Shown here: positions 1-9,892 of the stretch, in pieces | How the letters are laid out: every line of letters begins with the position of its first letter | Position numbering within the stretch: position 1 is the stretch's first letter | DNA from: Caenorhabditis remanei | Lineage: Eukaryota; Nematoda; Chromadorea; Rhabditida; Rhabditidae | DNA: 64,000 nucleotides | Assembly (NCBI RefSeq): GCF_010183535.1 | Contig: NC_071328.1 | Location: 4,464,001-4,528,000 of the forward strand | Direction of reading: 5' to 3' | Translations under genes and position numbers: made by a program | Notes under the pieces: model-generated | Database searches by the model: none | Told to the model about the DNA's origin: nothing | The model's input: only the letters and a program-made list of their open reading frames with translations

Positions 1-358
1 CAAAAAACACTTAGACGTCCTTTAAAACACTTAGACGTCCTTTGAAACATTTGAACGTCCTTTCGGATCCAAAATATGTTCAAAAATGTTTAAACGTCCC
101 TTAAAACATTTAGATGTCCCAAAAAACGTTTAGACGTCCCATTAAATACTGAGACGTCCCTTGAAGTCCGCAAATTTGGCTTTAAATAATTAGACGTCCC
201 AAAAAACAATTAGACGTCCCAAAAAACATTTAAACGTCCCAAAAAAAGTTTAGACGTCCTTTCAACACTAAAAGTCACTGAAAGTGTTCAAGGGACGTCT
301 AAATATTTTTTGGGACGTTCAAATGTTTTTTGGGACGTTCAAACTCAGAGAATTTTTG

Positions 359-605
359 GCGTAGGATCGGCGTGTGCGCCGTCGAAATGGCGTAAGCGCC
401 GGTCAAAACGGCGTAAGCGCCGCTGAAATCGGCATTAATGCCACCTGTTATGGCGTTTTCGCCGAATGATAAACCAGCGGCGCAGGATTAGGAAGCAAAA
501 AGTTTGAGATCGGCGAAAGTGCCGCAATCGCGCCGGTTTGAGAGGAGGCGGCCAGGGAAGGGCGCAGCTGCGGCCTGGAAACGGCATTTACGCCGTTCAT
601 TGGCC
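359..605. repeat. Left cluster of GGCG-N4-CGCC palindromes
   Basis: At least seven short dyads occur here: GGCGTGTGCGCC, GGCGTAAGCGCC (twice), GGCATTAATGCC, GGCGTTTTCGCC and the near matches GGCGAAAGTGCC and GGCATTTACGCC. The half sites are fixed while the four-base centre varies, which suggests selection or amplification of the half site. The cluster lies just inside the left arm of the foldback element and is matched by a second cluster inside the right arm. Confidence 0.7.
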
Positions 606-699
606 GGACCTTGGAATGCTTACTTGCGCATATCCATGTTGACTCATTATACGTTTTTAAAAATTATTTTTCCATGTTTTTACTCTACTTTTTAATTTT

Positions 700-1035
700 T
701 TACTGATTCCGAGATGTGTAAACGACGAAAAGGATGACAAGCACTCGGTAAGTGATATTTACAGTAAGAAAATTGGAAAATTGTCGTCGGAAATTGTAGA
801 AATGGACAACTTTTTCAGAAGAGAGCTGAAGTACTCCGTCTACACGACAGGCCCATCCCCCGGCAGTGGAAACTTCCAGTTCAGAAAGGTAATCATCTCC
901 CAACTTTTTCTATAATGTAGGCTTTTTTTTCAGCGAGGAGGTTCTAAACGAGAGACGACACTGTAGACGAGGAACTCGAACAATTCGATGAGGAGAACGA
1001 GTGAGAAAATCAGGAGGACTCGAATTCAATAAAAA
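700..1035 (+). pseudogene. Captured terminal exons of an unknown gene inside the foldback element
   Basis: Three exon-like blocks (about 700-747, 819-888, 934-947) are separated by introns with GTAAG or GTAAT donors and TTTTTCAG acceptors. They read in phase as one frame (ending KLPVQKARRF, then TAA at 945-947). The same frame continues after the stop with an acidic stretch to TGA near 1003, and AATAAA follows at 1027. This looks like the 3' end of a gene carried in the element, possibly with a premature stop. I do not recognise the product. It could be a remnant of the element's own protein. Confidence 0.35.
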
Positions 1036-1149
1036 TTTGTTATCCCGTTTTGTTACAAATCTTTTTTGTTGTTATATTGGTTCGTTAATAAAAATTATTT
1101 TTCAAAAATCGATAACCTGATCAGGAACCGAGGGGGATAAAAGAAACAG

Positions 1150-1315
1150 CGGCCTAGAATCGGCGTTAACGCCACCTCAAAATCCGGCGTTAGCGCCGCT
1201 TGATTCGGCGCTTTCGCCGGGTAAATCGGCCGGAGCGCCGGCGACCACCGGCCTCACTTCGGCGCGCGCGCCGATTTTGGCAGCGCTCGCACCGATTTGG
1301 CCGGCGATATCGCCA
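1150..1315. repeat. Right cluster of GGCG-N4-CGCC palindromes
   Basis: GGCGTTAACGCC, GGCGTTAGCGCC, GGCGCTTTCGCC, GGCCGGAGCGCC, GGCGCGCGCGCC and GGCGATATCGCC occur within 165 bases. This is the counterpart of the cluster at 359-605, placed symmetrically just inside the right arm of the foldback element. Confidence 0.7.
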
Positions 1316-1575
1316 AAAATTCTCTGAGAACGTTTTTTGGGACGTCTAAATGTTTTTTGGGACGTCTAAATCTTCAGAGCTATGTTTTGGGATTTCAAGG
1401 GACGTCTAAACATTTTATGGGACGTTTAAACGTTTTTTGGGACGTCTAAACTTTTGAAAAGACGTTTTAAAAAAATTAGAGTTTGAAAGGACGTTTAAGT
1501 GTTTCAAGGGATAAGTGTTTTAAGGGACGTTTAAGTGTTTTTTGCGACGTTTGAGTTTTTAAAGGACATCTAAAC

Positions 1576-2484
1576 TGGAATAGAGCCGAATATACATACT
1601 TCAGAAAAATATAGAAAAATAGCACAAAAAATTGTAGTAAAAAAATTTCAAAAATTTAAATCCGTTCCGGCCGGCCAGGAATTCTGAAAGTCAGATAAAA
1701 ATGGTTAAAATCTCAAAAATTCCTCTGAAAATTCAGAAAAAAGACTCTATCAGTCCCATTACTCCACCTCACACAGCACGACTACGGTAGCTTCAGTAAC
1801 CCAAAAAGACTACGGTAACTACAGTAACCCCAAGAATCGTTACCTGGGAACAGCAACACGATTACCACCGCCCGGTTTATTCGAAGAAGCGGAATGGTGT
1901 TGCGGAAGAGTTTGTGCGTCCATTTAGTAGTTATCCCCCGCGGAGTGGGAAAACAATTCCATAATAGGAATGGAGAGGGGAATGGATACTATCTTTATAC
2001 AGTATTCAATTACACAATTCTCTTTTTCTTTCTTTTAGTGGAAAGTACTAGTCGGGACGGGGGATATGTTTGAGCCGTTGGGAGATGGCAAAAATTTGCG
2101 AGTCGTTTCTTTGTGATTTTCCCACCCTCTGATAGTAGGCACTGTTTGACGTGCGTTTTTTTTTCAAGTTGAAATTGGAAAAAACGAGTGTGTGTGAAGA
2201 CAGTTTTATTGATCTCTACATGTAGAGTTTAGTAAGCGCTGGGGTGTCGGAGGCGCGGTTTCAAAAAGAGGGTTACTGTAACCTGAGATCCTACTGTTCT
2301 GAACCTGGGGCGCCTTTGGCGCGTCATCTTCTAACTACGGAGAAAATAGTGGTAGACTGAAACAATAGACTGGGGCGCCTTCGGCGCATTGGTCGTACAG
2401 TATTTGGACAAACGCACATACGGATACACAGATGGACTTTAAAACAACTATTTTTGAAAAAAAAACTCCTTATCACCATCCGCC
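1576..2484. other. Intergenic stretch, no gene seen
   Basis: No open frame with coding character or splice pattern was found. It holds short CTACGGTAGCTACAGTAACCC-like repeats (about 1785-1840), common in Caenorhabditis intergenic DNA, and two GGGGCGCCTTNGGCGC motifs near 2307 and 2371. Confidence 0.5.
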
Positions 2485-2627
2485 TATCAGCTCGGCACAG
2501 TTCTTACAACCGCGCTCCACCGAAATCCCCTTGAGAAATGTCTCTTTTTCTCTGAGTCTCTCAACTTCGTAAACAATTTTCTTCGGTTTCGGTGGAGCGC
2601 AGTTGTAAGACGCGTGCTGAACTAATA
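2485..2627. repeat. Palindromic MITE-like repeat, copy A
   Basis: This is a palindrome of about 140 bp. The left half carries TTACAACCGCGCTCCACCGA and the right half its inverted counterpart GGTGGAGCGCAGTTGTAAGA. The centre is a pyrimidine-rich segment with TCTCTTTTTCTCTGAGTCTC. Related copies lie at 3138-3278, 31513-31654 and 58763-58906. The short size, dyad symmetry and dispersed copies fit a MITE. Confidence 0.75.
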
Positions 2628-2929
2628 TACCAAGTGGAATCGTTGGAGACGAAACGTCATGAAATATATCGGAAATAGAAAAAGAATATACAGTCAGACT
2701 CTCTCTCTCTCCGGTTATTCAATGAGTCAAAATTCAAATATGGAAGAATATCAAGAAAAGAGTTTATATTGGCATAGTTGGAATTGTTTTTTGTTTGTTT
2801 GATTGTCTAGGAATCACAAAGCACAGAAATGGTTTCGAGTGTTCAAGACGTATGTATTAGTGACGAGGAAGCGGAGAAAGTGCGCTCTAGCGAAACTGAA
2901 GAAACTACATGAGAGACGCAGAGTAAAAA

Positions 2930-3620
2930 TGATTTCAGTGGAGCGTGGTAGTTTCAGAAATCGTGCTCCAATGAAAAATGCGGTTTTCACAGTTTTAACT
3001 GAGCGCGTTTGCTTCATCTGATTATTTCAGTAGAGCGCATTTACAAAGTTTATGAGAATTCCATTCTTTCTGAAACTTCGAATATCCGTTCATGTTTTCA
3101 TAAAAATTGGAATTTCCGCCAAACCAGAAACGACCAATTAGCACAGAATGCTTTTTACACCCGCGCTCTACCGAAACCGAAGAAAATAGTGTGCGAAATT
3201 GAGAGACTCAGAGAAAAAGAGACATTTTTCAAGGGGATTTCGGTGGAGCGCAATTGTAAGAGCTGTGGCGAGCTAATAAAAACTTCAATCAAAATCTAGA
3301 CCACGCAAATTTTTGAATTCCCGGCTAATCAACACGAGATGGCCTAGAAAAATCTCAGAAAAATCTAGGCCATAAACGCGTGTTCATGAGTTTCAGTGGA
3401 GCGCGTTTGCTAGAACTTCAGTTCCGGTTTTCCGGGCCGGAGTCGAAATTTTGAATTCCCGCCAAACCAAAGATCGAGGATTCCATTAGAGCGCATTCTC
3501 CACAGCTTGGAATAGGAAATAAGCATTCTAAACCAATACGAAATTACAGTTCTAACAACATTCAAATTCCCGCCAAACCAAATTCAGATGGCCTAGAAAA
3601 CTCCAAGGCCATCGGTGCAG
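2930..3620. repeat. Repeat-rich block with MITE copy B and scattered half sites
   Basis: A second copy of the GTGGAGCGC palindrome lies at about 3138-3278, in the opposite orientation to copy A. Isolated half sites (for example GTGGAGCGTGGTAG near 2938 and GTGGAGCGCGTTTGC near 3396) occur around it. TTCCCGCCAAACCA recurs near 3460 and 3570, and GATGGCCTAGAAAA recurs near 3340 and 3590. The open frames here are produced by these repeats and I do not call them genes. Confidence 0.6.
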
Positions 3621-3984
3621 AAAATTTGAAAAAAAAATTATATTCGCATTATGAGAAAAAGTTCACGAAAAGCATGAAGACATTCCAAAACTGGCTCTCC
3701 AAGCCAAAATGGTGTGAAAATGAATCACCGAGAGAAATAGAAAGTACTTTTCTCCCCCTACTAATCCTCAATGTCCACATATAAACACCTCCCATCATTT
3801 TTCTCTTTTTCTCCTCTTTATACGAACTGTTGATTCGATGGGGGGCTCAAGTGTCTTGGGAATTGGTCATATCTCCATCAAAAGGATCATCATATCGTGT
3901 CAATTGAAATCAAAACAAAGAAGAAAAAGAGAAAAAAAAACTATAGGAAAAAAAGAGAAATTGTTATATTATAAGCGGGGGAAA

Positions 3985-4113
3985 ATGCTCCAGGTGTGTC
4001 AACTTACGGTCTGCCTGGCGGTGGTGGTCGTCGTGGCATCGAATTCCGAAGAAGTTGGAGAATTCCATCATCGTCTGCTCAATGACTCAAACAGTTTTGT
4101 TTATTTGAGGTGA
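3985..4113 (+). CDS. Possible short secreted peptide (42 aa)
   Basis: The ORF begins MLQVCQLTVCLAVVVVVAS, a plausible signal peptide with a hydrophobic core. About 22 residues follow (SEEVGEFHHRLLNDSN..), ending in TGA. A TATAAA at 3780-3785 lies upstream. GAG|GTGAAC at the end of the ORF could instead be a donor, so the visible ORF may be a first exon whose partner was not found. I recognise no homology and cannot rule out chance. It is kept because signal-peptide-like ORFs of this size are often missed. Confidence 0.25.
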   Translation: MLQVCQLTVCLAVVVVVASNSEEVGEFHHRLLNDSNSFVYLR

Positions 4114-4558
4114 ACCATTAAACTTAATAGTAGGATGAGTTTTGAAATATAAATAATATAAAAAAAACTTTAAACGTTTGGTGTCATAGCAAATTTTGAA
4201 TTTTGGAAAAATAACAGAGAAGGATACAGAATATAAAATGCCGGGAGACTACAAGATTGAAAATTAGCAGAATATGGATCACAAAAGGAGACGAGAGCCA
4301 GCCCGGAAGTATGGGGGAAGAATAATAGAATGAGGAAACAACCTGATATGATATAAAGATGTCCTAGGCATGGTTTCAGTATTCGAAACAACTAATCGCA
4401 GGTTTGGTTATGTACATCTAGGGGAGGGGTTTGGGCTCTTTTTGACTAAAATATATGGAAAGAATAACTGGAGTAGATTACAGAATGAGAAGATCACAGA
4501 TTTGGAATAGAACAGGAGATTGAGATGGGTGAGGGGAGGGAGGGATTGGAAAAATGGT

Positions 4559-7500
4559 TTATTCAATGAGTGTCTTCTGTTCTCCATTCAGAAGAAGATT
4601 CCCGTTGAGAAGCGAATCTTGTGATTGAAGAGGATGGATTGCCAATGGAGCCGCGAGGGTGGCAGAGAGCATTCCGGTGGGTGTGATTCCGGAGACGACG
4701 GATGAGACGCCACTGCTGCCGACGGAGCCAGCGGCGGTTAGTGGGGATACCTGGAAGAACTTGCGGATGTTTAGAATATGTCAGGTGGGGATTTTCTAAG
4801 AAACAGTTATTTTTTCCACACTTGTCATCCGGACCGGAGCGCAACTCGCGTCAAACTCAATATTATGAGGTGAAACATATACTAAAATGTAGATCTTGAC
4901 GAGTTCTATGTCTCTGATATAATACGGGTCGGATAGCTATTCGCTAATATGCCGCGGGCCAGGAAAAAAGTGCCAAAAAGCCATTCTAGCCCGGCCCGCG
5001 GCACATTAACAAATTGTCATCCGGCCCGTAGTAGATCAGTGACATAGAACTCGCCGGGATCATCATTTTGGTATGTTTTTCAGCTCATAATATTGCATTT
5101 CAAGCTAGTTATGCGCCGACCCGGTTTGCAAGTATGGTTTCTTTCTAGAATTTTGTTAGCAAACTCTCATTTTTTCTGTTTACGAGTCTTGACTAAACAC
5201 CGTGCCCAATGAGCTTTACAACTAACCCCATTAGCCGGTAACGTAGTCGGCGATGATAAATGCTGTTGCAGTGAGACTGGCGCTGTTGAATGATCATTGA
5301 TGTCGTCGAGAATGAATTCGGAGAGAAGTGAATCAACCTGAACATTTTCCATTAATTTCATGAAAACTTTCATCAATTCCATACCTCAGCCAACCCGAAG
5401 AACTTTGTCAATGTCATATTCTCAATGAGTAACTGTGTGAGAGCCTTGAGCGCTGGCGCCAACAACAATATATTTCCATATCTCGTGGGGGCCTCATCAG
5501 GCATTTGATCAAGAATAAATGCATATAGAGCTTTCAGAACCCGATTTCTGGCATCTCGAATCATAATTTGTGATGTATTTGAGAGTCCTTTTGCTTCTGG
5601 ATGCAAGAAAGCGAGAGCTTTCAGACACACAAATTCCTGTTCTCTCATTTGTAGTTGTCGCATTGGCCAAACGATTTCATCGAGTACTCTCGGCGTGATA
5701 TTACTTGTTTTGAATGCAGCGAATCCATTGAGATCCGTGTTGTTGTCACGTGTCATGTATGTGTTGTTGAATAGACAAACACGTGTTGTGTCGGGACTTC
5801 GGAACGCTGGCATCAGAATCAGATGTTGTGGAGCGTAATTTTTCAGAAGGATAATCTTATCTTCCATCGATAAATCCATGAATGGTGTGATAGTTTTAGC
5901 CCATTCAACCATCAAAAGAAGAGTTGTCCTGGAGATTTCATTGAGATCCTGAAACAATAACCAATGTGAACTCTTAAATTCTGGCCGGCCTAACTCACTA
6001 CCTCGGTTGTACATGCCCGGTTTGGTGGTGCAAAGGCACTTCCATCTGATCCACCGGCTCCAAGTGGATTATCACCACTTTCATTTCCTGAAGAACCATT
6101 TCCATTCACGAAGATCTGTGACCGTCTGTATCGATTACACATTTCTTGATTAACACGAGATTCCATATCCATAAGACCATCGATAACACTTGATTGCGTG
6201 GCACCTGCTCGCATATTTTCCTGTCCAACACCTCCGTTCGATCCGACACTATTCGCGTTTCCGTTCTCGTATCCGGGACTTCTATCCTTTTTGAATGGAG
6301 TTCCGTTGAGACTGTTGCCAGATGTTGGGGATCCGACGGGATCTCGCTCGAATTGGATGGCTAAAAATATCAAAGTAAAATATTTGAATTTCAAGAAAAT
6401 GAAACGGAAAATGTGTGTATACGTTAGTCAAGCCACTCAGTCTCCGAATCATGCGTTTTTCATCAGAATCAATATCTCCAACTGAGATCTTGTTCACGGC
6501 GTAAAGAGGTCATTGTATTTAAATTTTTTGTGTGTTTGTGAACACAAAAACGTATTTTCCTTACCTTCTCGCTTCATTCCAACCTGCACACATTTCTGGA
6601 AACGACAATAACGGCACGCGCATCGGAAGTTTTTGTCGATCACACAACGCTTATTGAATCGACAAGTGAACTTTTGATCGCGTAGAACGGTTCGACGGAA
6701 GAAACCCTGGAAAAACGGAATGAGTTAAGTGAGGAGAAGAAGAGGGAACGATTTTATCTGAATGTTTGAGGGAAGTTGGAATTCGAAGCGAGGAATATAA
6801 TGTGTTTTGCTTCGCGGAACAGCGGAAAATGAATGAATTCATTGTTTCTCGAGAATTTGGAACGGGGATTTTCTAATTTTCAGTGAATTTTTTTGTGGCG
6901 ACAATTAAAAAACCTTGGAAAAAGGCTCAGCTTCAACTCAAAAATCCTGCGGGTCTCGCAACGATTTGACTTTAAAGGTGCACTGGTTACTGTATGGCGA
7001 TGCACCTTTCAATCAAAACGTTGCAGATGCTCATTTTTTGTATAAGTTTTGTAATTTTTCCACACAATTTCTGCTAAAAAATGTTTTACGATAGTTTTTA
7101 CAAAATTGAAAGATAAAATACCAAATTCTCACCTTACACCCATTACAGGAAATCACTCCATAATGTGTACCAGTTGATTTATCGCCACAAACGGCGCATG
7201 GCTCCGCAAGCGGGTCCACTAGGTCCATGACTGAAAATAACGAAAAATTGATCAGAAAAAATAAAAACGAAGCCATACAAAAACACACAGAGACACGGAA
7301 TAGTTTGAAAGCGAATTGTGGGAGAAAATTGAGAGAGTATGTCGACCGAGGTGTGTCACTTGTTCATAGAAAATGAGATAGCTAACGGAATGAGGAGAGA
7401 GAGTGAGAAGACTGAACGAGAAATCAGTCAGTTAGGCGTATTTTTACACATACAAACACATGATGGACATAGACAGAAACATTTTGATATCATGATATTT

Positions 7501-9110
7501 CAATAGAGAACATCATAAATCGTTTGCAAGAAAATCGGCTAATAAATTGGCTAAAGGATATCAAATAATGAGATATCCAGCAGATAAAGCAAGTAGACTT
7601 TCAGATACTATAACTAGCATGACCAATGACGTCATTTTGTTTCGATGATCATTGAAGGTGAAAGGACATAAGAAAACATACATATAAGGAAGGACACCAC
7701 TGCCTTGTCTAAATAATAAAGGACCGGCGAGGAGTGCACTCAATTGAAAAGAAGAAGAAGAATAGAACCGAAAGGCTTAGTTTTGAAACCAATACCGGGA
7801 GTATTCTGGTGTGTTTTGAAACCTATAATTATTTAGACATAATTAGATGCTATTCGTGAAAATAGAAAATTTATGAAATCATTCATAGAAAAACAAACTT
7901 TCAAAGCACAATATTCATAGCAGATGTATTTAAAAGGTGCTGAAATTTGAAACTTGTGAAAACTGATATCTCAAAGAACAAGCATTTTTTCTTTCCTCTA
8001 CTAGAGATCTCTGAGCTCAACTCCAGAATATTTCGAGCAGGAACTATAATACATTACGAACAAAAGTGTTGCTAAAGATGGAAAAAGGGACTACAGAGCA
8101 AACAAAGGAACAATTTGAGGGGGCGCCCGCGAAGAAAACGAAAAGATCAGAAAAATATCTGTCGTCAGAATTGAGGTGGCGAGCACTCCATTCTTTATAG
8201 GGAAAATGAATAATCGAAATGCTCTTTTTTCAGTAGAAGCTTATAGAAAAGGCACCGCATTTTTTCGTGTTTTCGAAACAAAATGTATCGAAAACGAACC
8301 GAATCGTCACGGAACCTGGATTCATAAAATCTAAAGTCTTCTTGATCATTCGTGGATGGATCGTATAAGACAGTGCGTTGTCGTCGTCTGCGGCGATCTG
8401 TATCTCTCTTTCGATGGACAGAGGCAAGTAGTGACGAAGAAGAGGAAGAAGAATAAAACAAAGAGGAAAAGAGAGGTAGAATCTGAGGATTTGAGGTTGA
8501 TTCGGATCGAAATTGAGGTAATTCGTTGAAGAAGAACGGAAAGGAACAATGGAAGAAAAGTGCAGCTGAACTAATCAGTTATGAGAAACTGGGAATGAAC
8601 TAGGGAAGTCTGGCACAGATTCTGAACTTTAGATCAGCAGTTTTGGACTTGGAAATATTGGTTTGGTGGGAAAAAAACTGAGAAATCGGTGCCAGAAATT
8701 GATTGAAAGAAATTGAAATTGATTTCAGTTTTTCAACGAAACGGAAAATTGAGTTTTGTTCCCGATTGATAACGAAACTTTTACTTTTTTCCGGAAACTG
8801 ATAAAAATGAAAGTTTTCGGAATTCTCGGCACTTACCTTTCTATTTTCTTACTTAAAACTAATATATTGAGCTAAAAATCTGGTAAGTTTTCAATTCAGG
8901 AAGAAAAAACTCTTGCATTTTTAATGTGCGAAATCCCTCAACAATCCGTAAATTTCGAATGAGCCACGTGTCCGTCTCGAGAACTACAAATTCGCGAAGA
9001 GCAAAATGTGCTTTTTGTGACTCACAATCATCAATTTCCGCCATTTCTTCATCAATCTCATCCGTCGGAATCAATCTCGGTGCATCGCGAAGCGCCGATT
9101 CGTAGTCCAT
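4559..9110 (-). CDS. nhr-49: HNF4-type nuclear hormone receptor NHR-49
   Basis: This is a ligand-regulated nuclear transcription factor. In C. elegans, NHR-49 controls fatty-acid desaturation, beta-oxidation and starvation/stress genes. Seven exons are phase-consistent: 9110-9026, 7230-7133, 6706-6565, 6360-5999, 5948-5385, 5337-5227 and 4750-4559, giving 517 aa. Residues 40-105 are a C4 zinc-finger DNA-binding domain ([15 protein letters not shown]-box [22 protein letters not shown]), followed by GMKREAIQFERD as in HNF4. A Ser/Gly/Asn-rich hinge spans about 109-229. The ligand-binding domain covers 230-450 ([20 protein letters not shown]). The tail is Ser/Ala-rich. The first exon uses a strong GTGAGT donor across a 1.8-kb intron. 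The ATG at 7226-7228 ([10 protein letters not shown]) could start a shorter isoform. The gene name rests on the domain and on linkage to four other K10C3-type genes. nhr-64 or another HNF4 paralog is the alternative. Confidence 0.85.
4819..5136. repeat. Inverted-repeat MITE in the last nhr-49 intron
   Basis: The left half (GGACCGGAGCGCAACTCGCG.. CTCAATATTATGAG .. AAAATGTAGATC) is mirrored by the right half (..ATGATGATCCCGGC .. CATAATATTG .. GCGCCGACCCGGTTTGCAAG). Around the centre lie GGCCCGCGGCA and its complement, separated by AAAGTGCCAAAAAGCCATTC. Related copies are at 17731-17878 and 20380-20555. It lies entirely inside intron 4751-5226. Confidence 0.75.
7627..7634. promoter_or_regulatory. 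Perfect CRE palindrome in nhr-49 intron 1
   Basis: TGACGTCA, flanked as CCAATGACGTCATTTT, lies in the 1.8-kb first intron, about 0.4 kb upstream of the alternative start MDLVDP. CREB/ATF-family bZIP factors bind this sequence. One 8-bp match in a long intron can occur by chance. Confidence 0.3.
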
Positions 9111-9892
9111 TGCGAAACGAGAAGAAGTGGAATGAATAAGAAGTAAACTAACTAACTGATTATAGCGAAAGTCTCTCTTAAAGGAAAGGAATCACCCCAT
9201 TCAAACCCCCTTAAGGCTACGCTGCGTAGTGATCATTCGACAAGAAGTTGTTCGTTGTCCACTCCATTTTTGTGTACTTTGTTCTTTTCGTTTTCAGCTA
9301 ATTGGGACTTGTGTCATTAAAGTGAATCTATGAACTGCTTGATTGTAAAACAGAATGAAGTGACAAACAAGAAAAAGAAAGAAAAGTGGGAGTGAGAGAG
9401 AGAAAATGATGATGAAGAAGCTAAAGTTGGCACTCGGGCAGTCGGTTAGTAAGTACAAAAAAGAGAGGAAACGGGAAGAGAAACGAGACATTGGTTGGTC
9501 AAACATGACGAGAAGGGAAATATGGAAAAAGTAGAAAAAGAGAAGCGAGAAAAGTGGAAGGAAAGAGAGAGACGACACGACGACAGCCAGCCAGCACGTT
9601 GACAATCGATAACGGTAGAGGGCGCAGAGATGTGAAGAAGAATCTCTCTCGTACCTCTCTCGCTACGTTCTACTCCCGCGATGCGTCGTCAACGACGCCG
9701 CTACACGTAAATAAAACAGTGTGAATAGGCATTTAAGAGGTATGCCGGATCGGTCAGGTGACTGGAGCACACTTCCGGAAACATTGAATTTAAATTTTTT
9801 TAAATAATTGTTTTTTGAATTTTAATAAAATTAACAGGAACAACAGACAAAAATTAAAAAATAACAATGTTAAACAAAACAAGACTATCAAT

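Larger units (their letters stand above)
1..1575. mobile_element. Foldback (inverted-repeat) element with nested repeats
   Basis: The left part (1-350) is a tandem array of about 20-21 bp units of the form AAACATTTAGACGTCCC. The right part (about 1325-1570) carries the same unit in the opposite orientation (GGGACGTCTAAATGTTTTTT), so the two arms can pair. Inside each arm lies a cluster of GGCG-N4-CGCC palindromes, and in the centre an exon-like stretch. This mirror layout is typical of foldback/MULE-like DNA transposons. No transposase is visible and the left end may lie outside the window. The class assignment is inference. Confidence 0.6.

Noticed and set aside
2803..3299. Overlapping open frames on both strands
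   Set aside because: They are produced by the GTGGAGCGC palindromic repeats. The two strands are equally open and there is no homology or gene structure.
8311..8397. Possible cassette exon in nhr-49 intron 1 ([19 protein letters not shown])
   Set aside because: It would preserve phase, but the donor (GTGACG) is weak and no homology supports it, so it is left out of the gene model.
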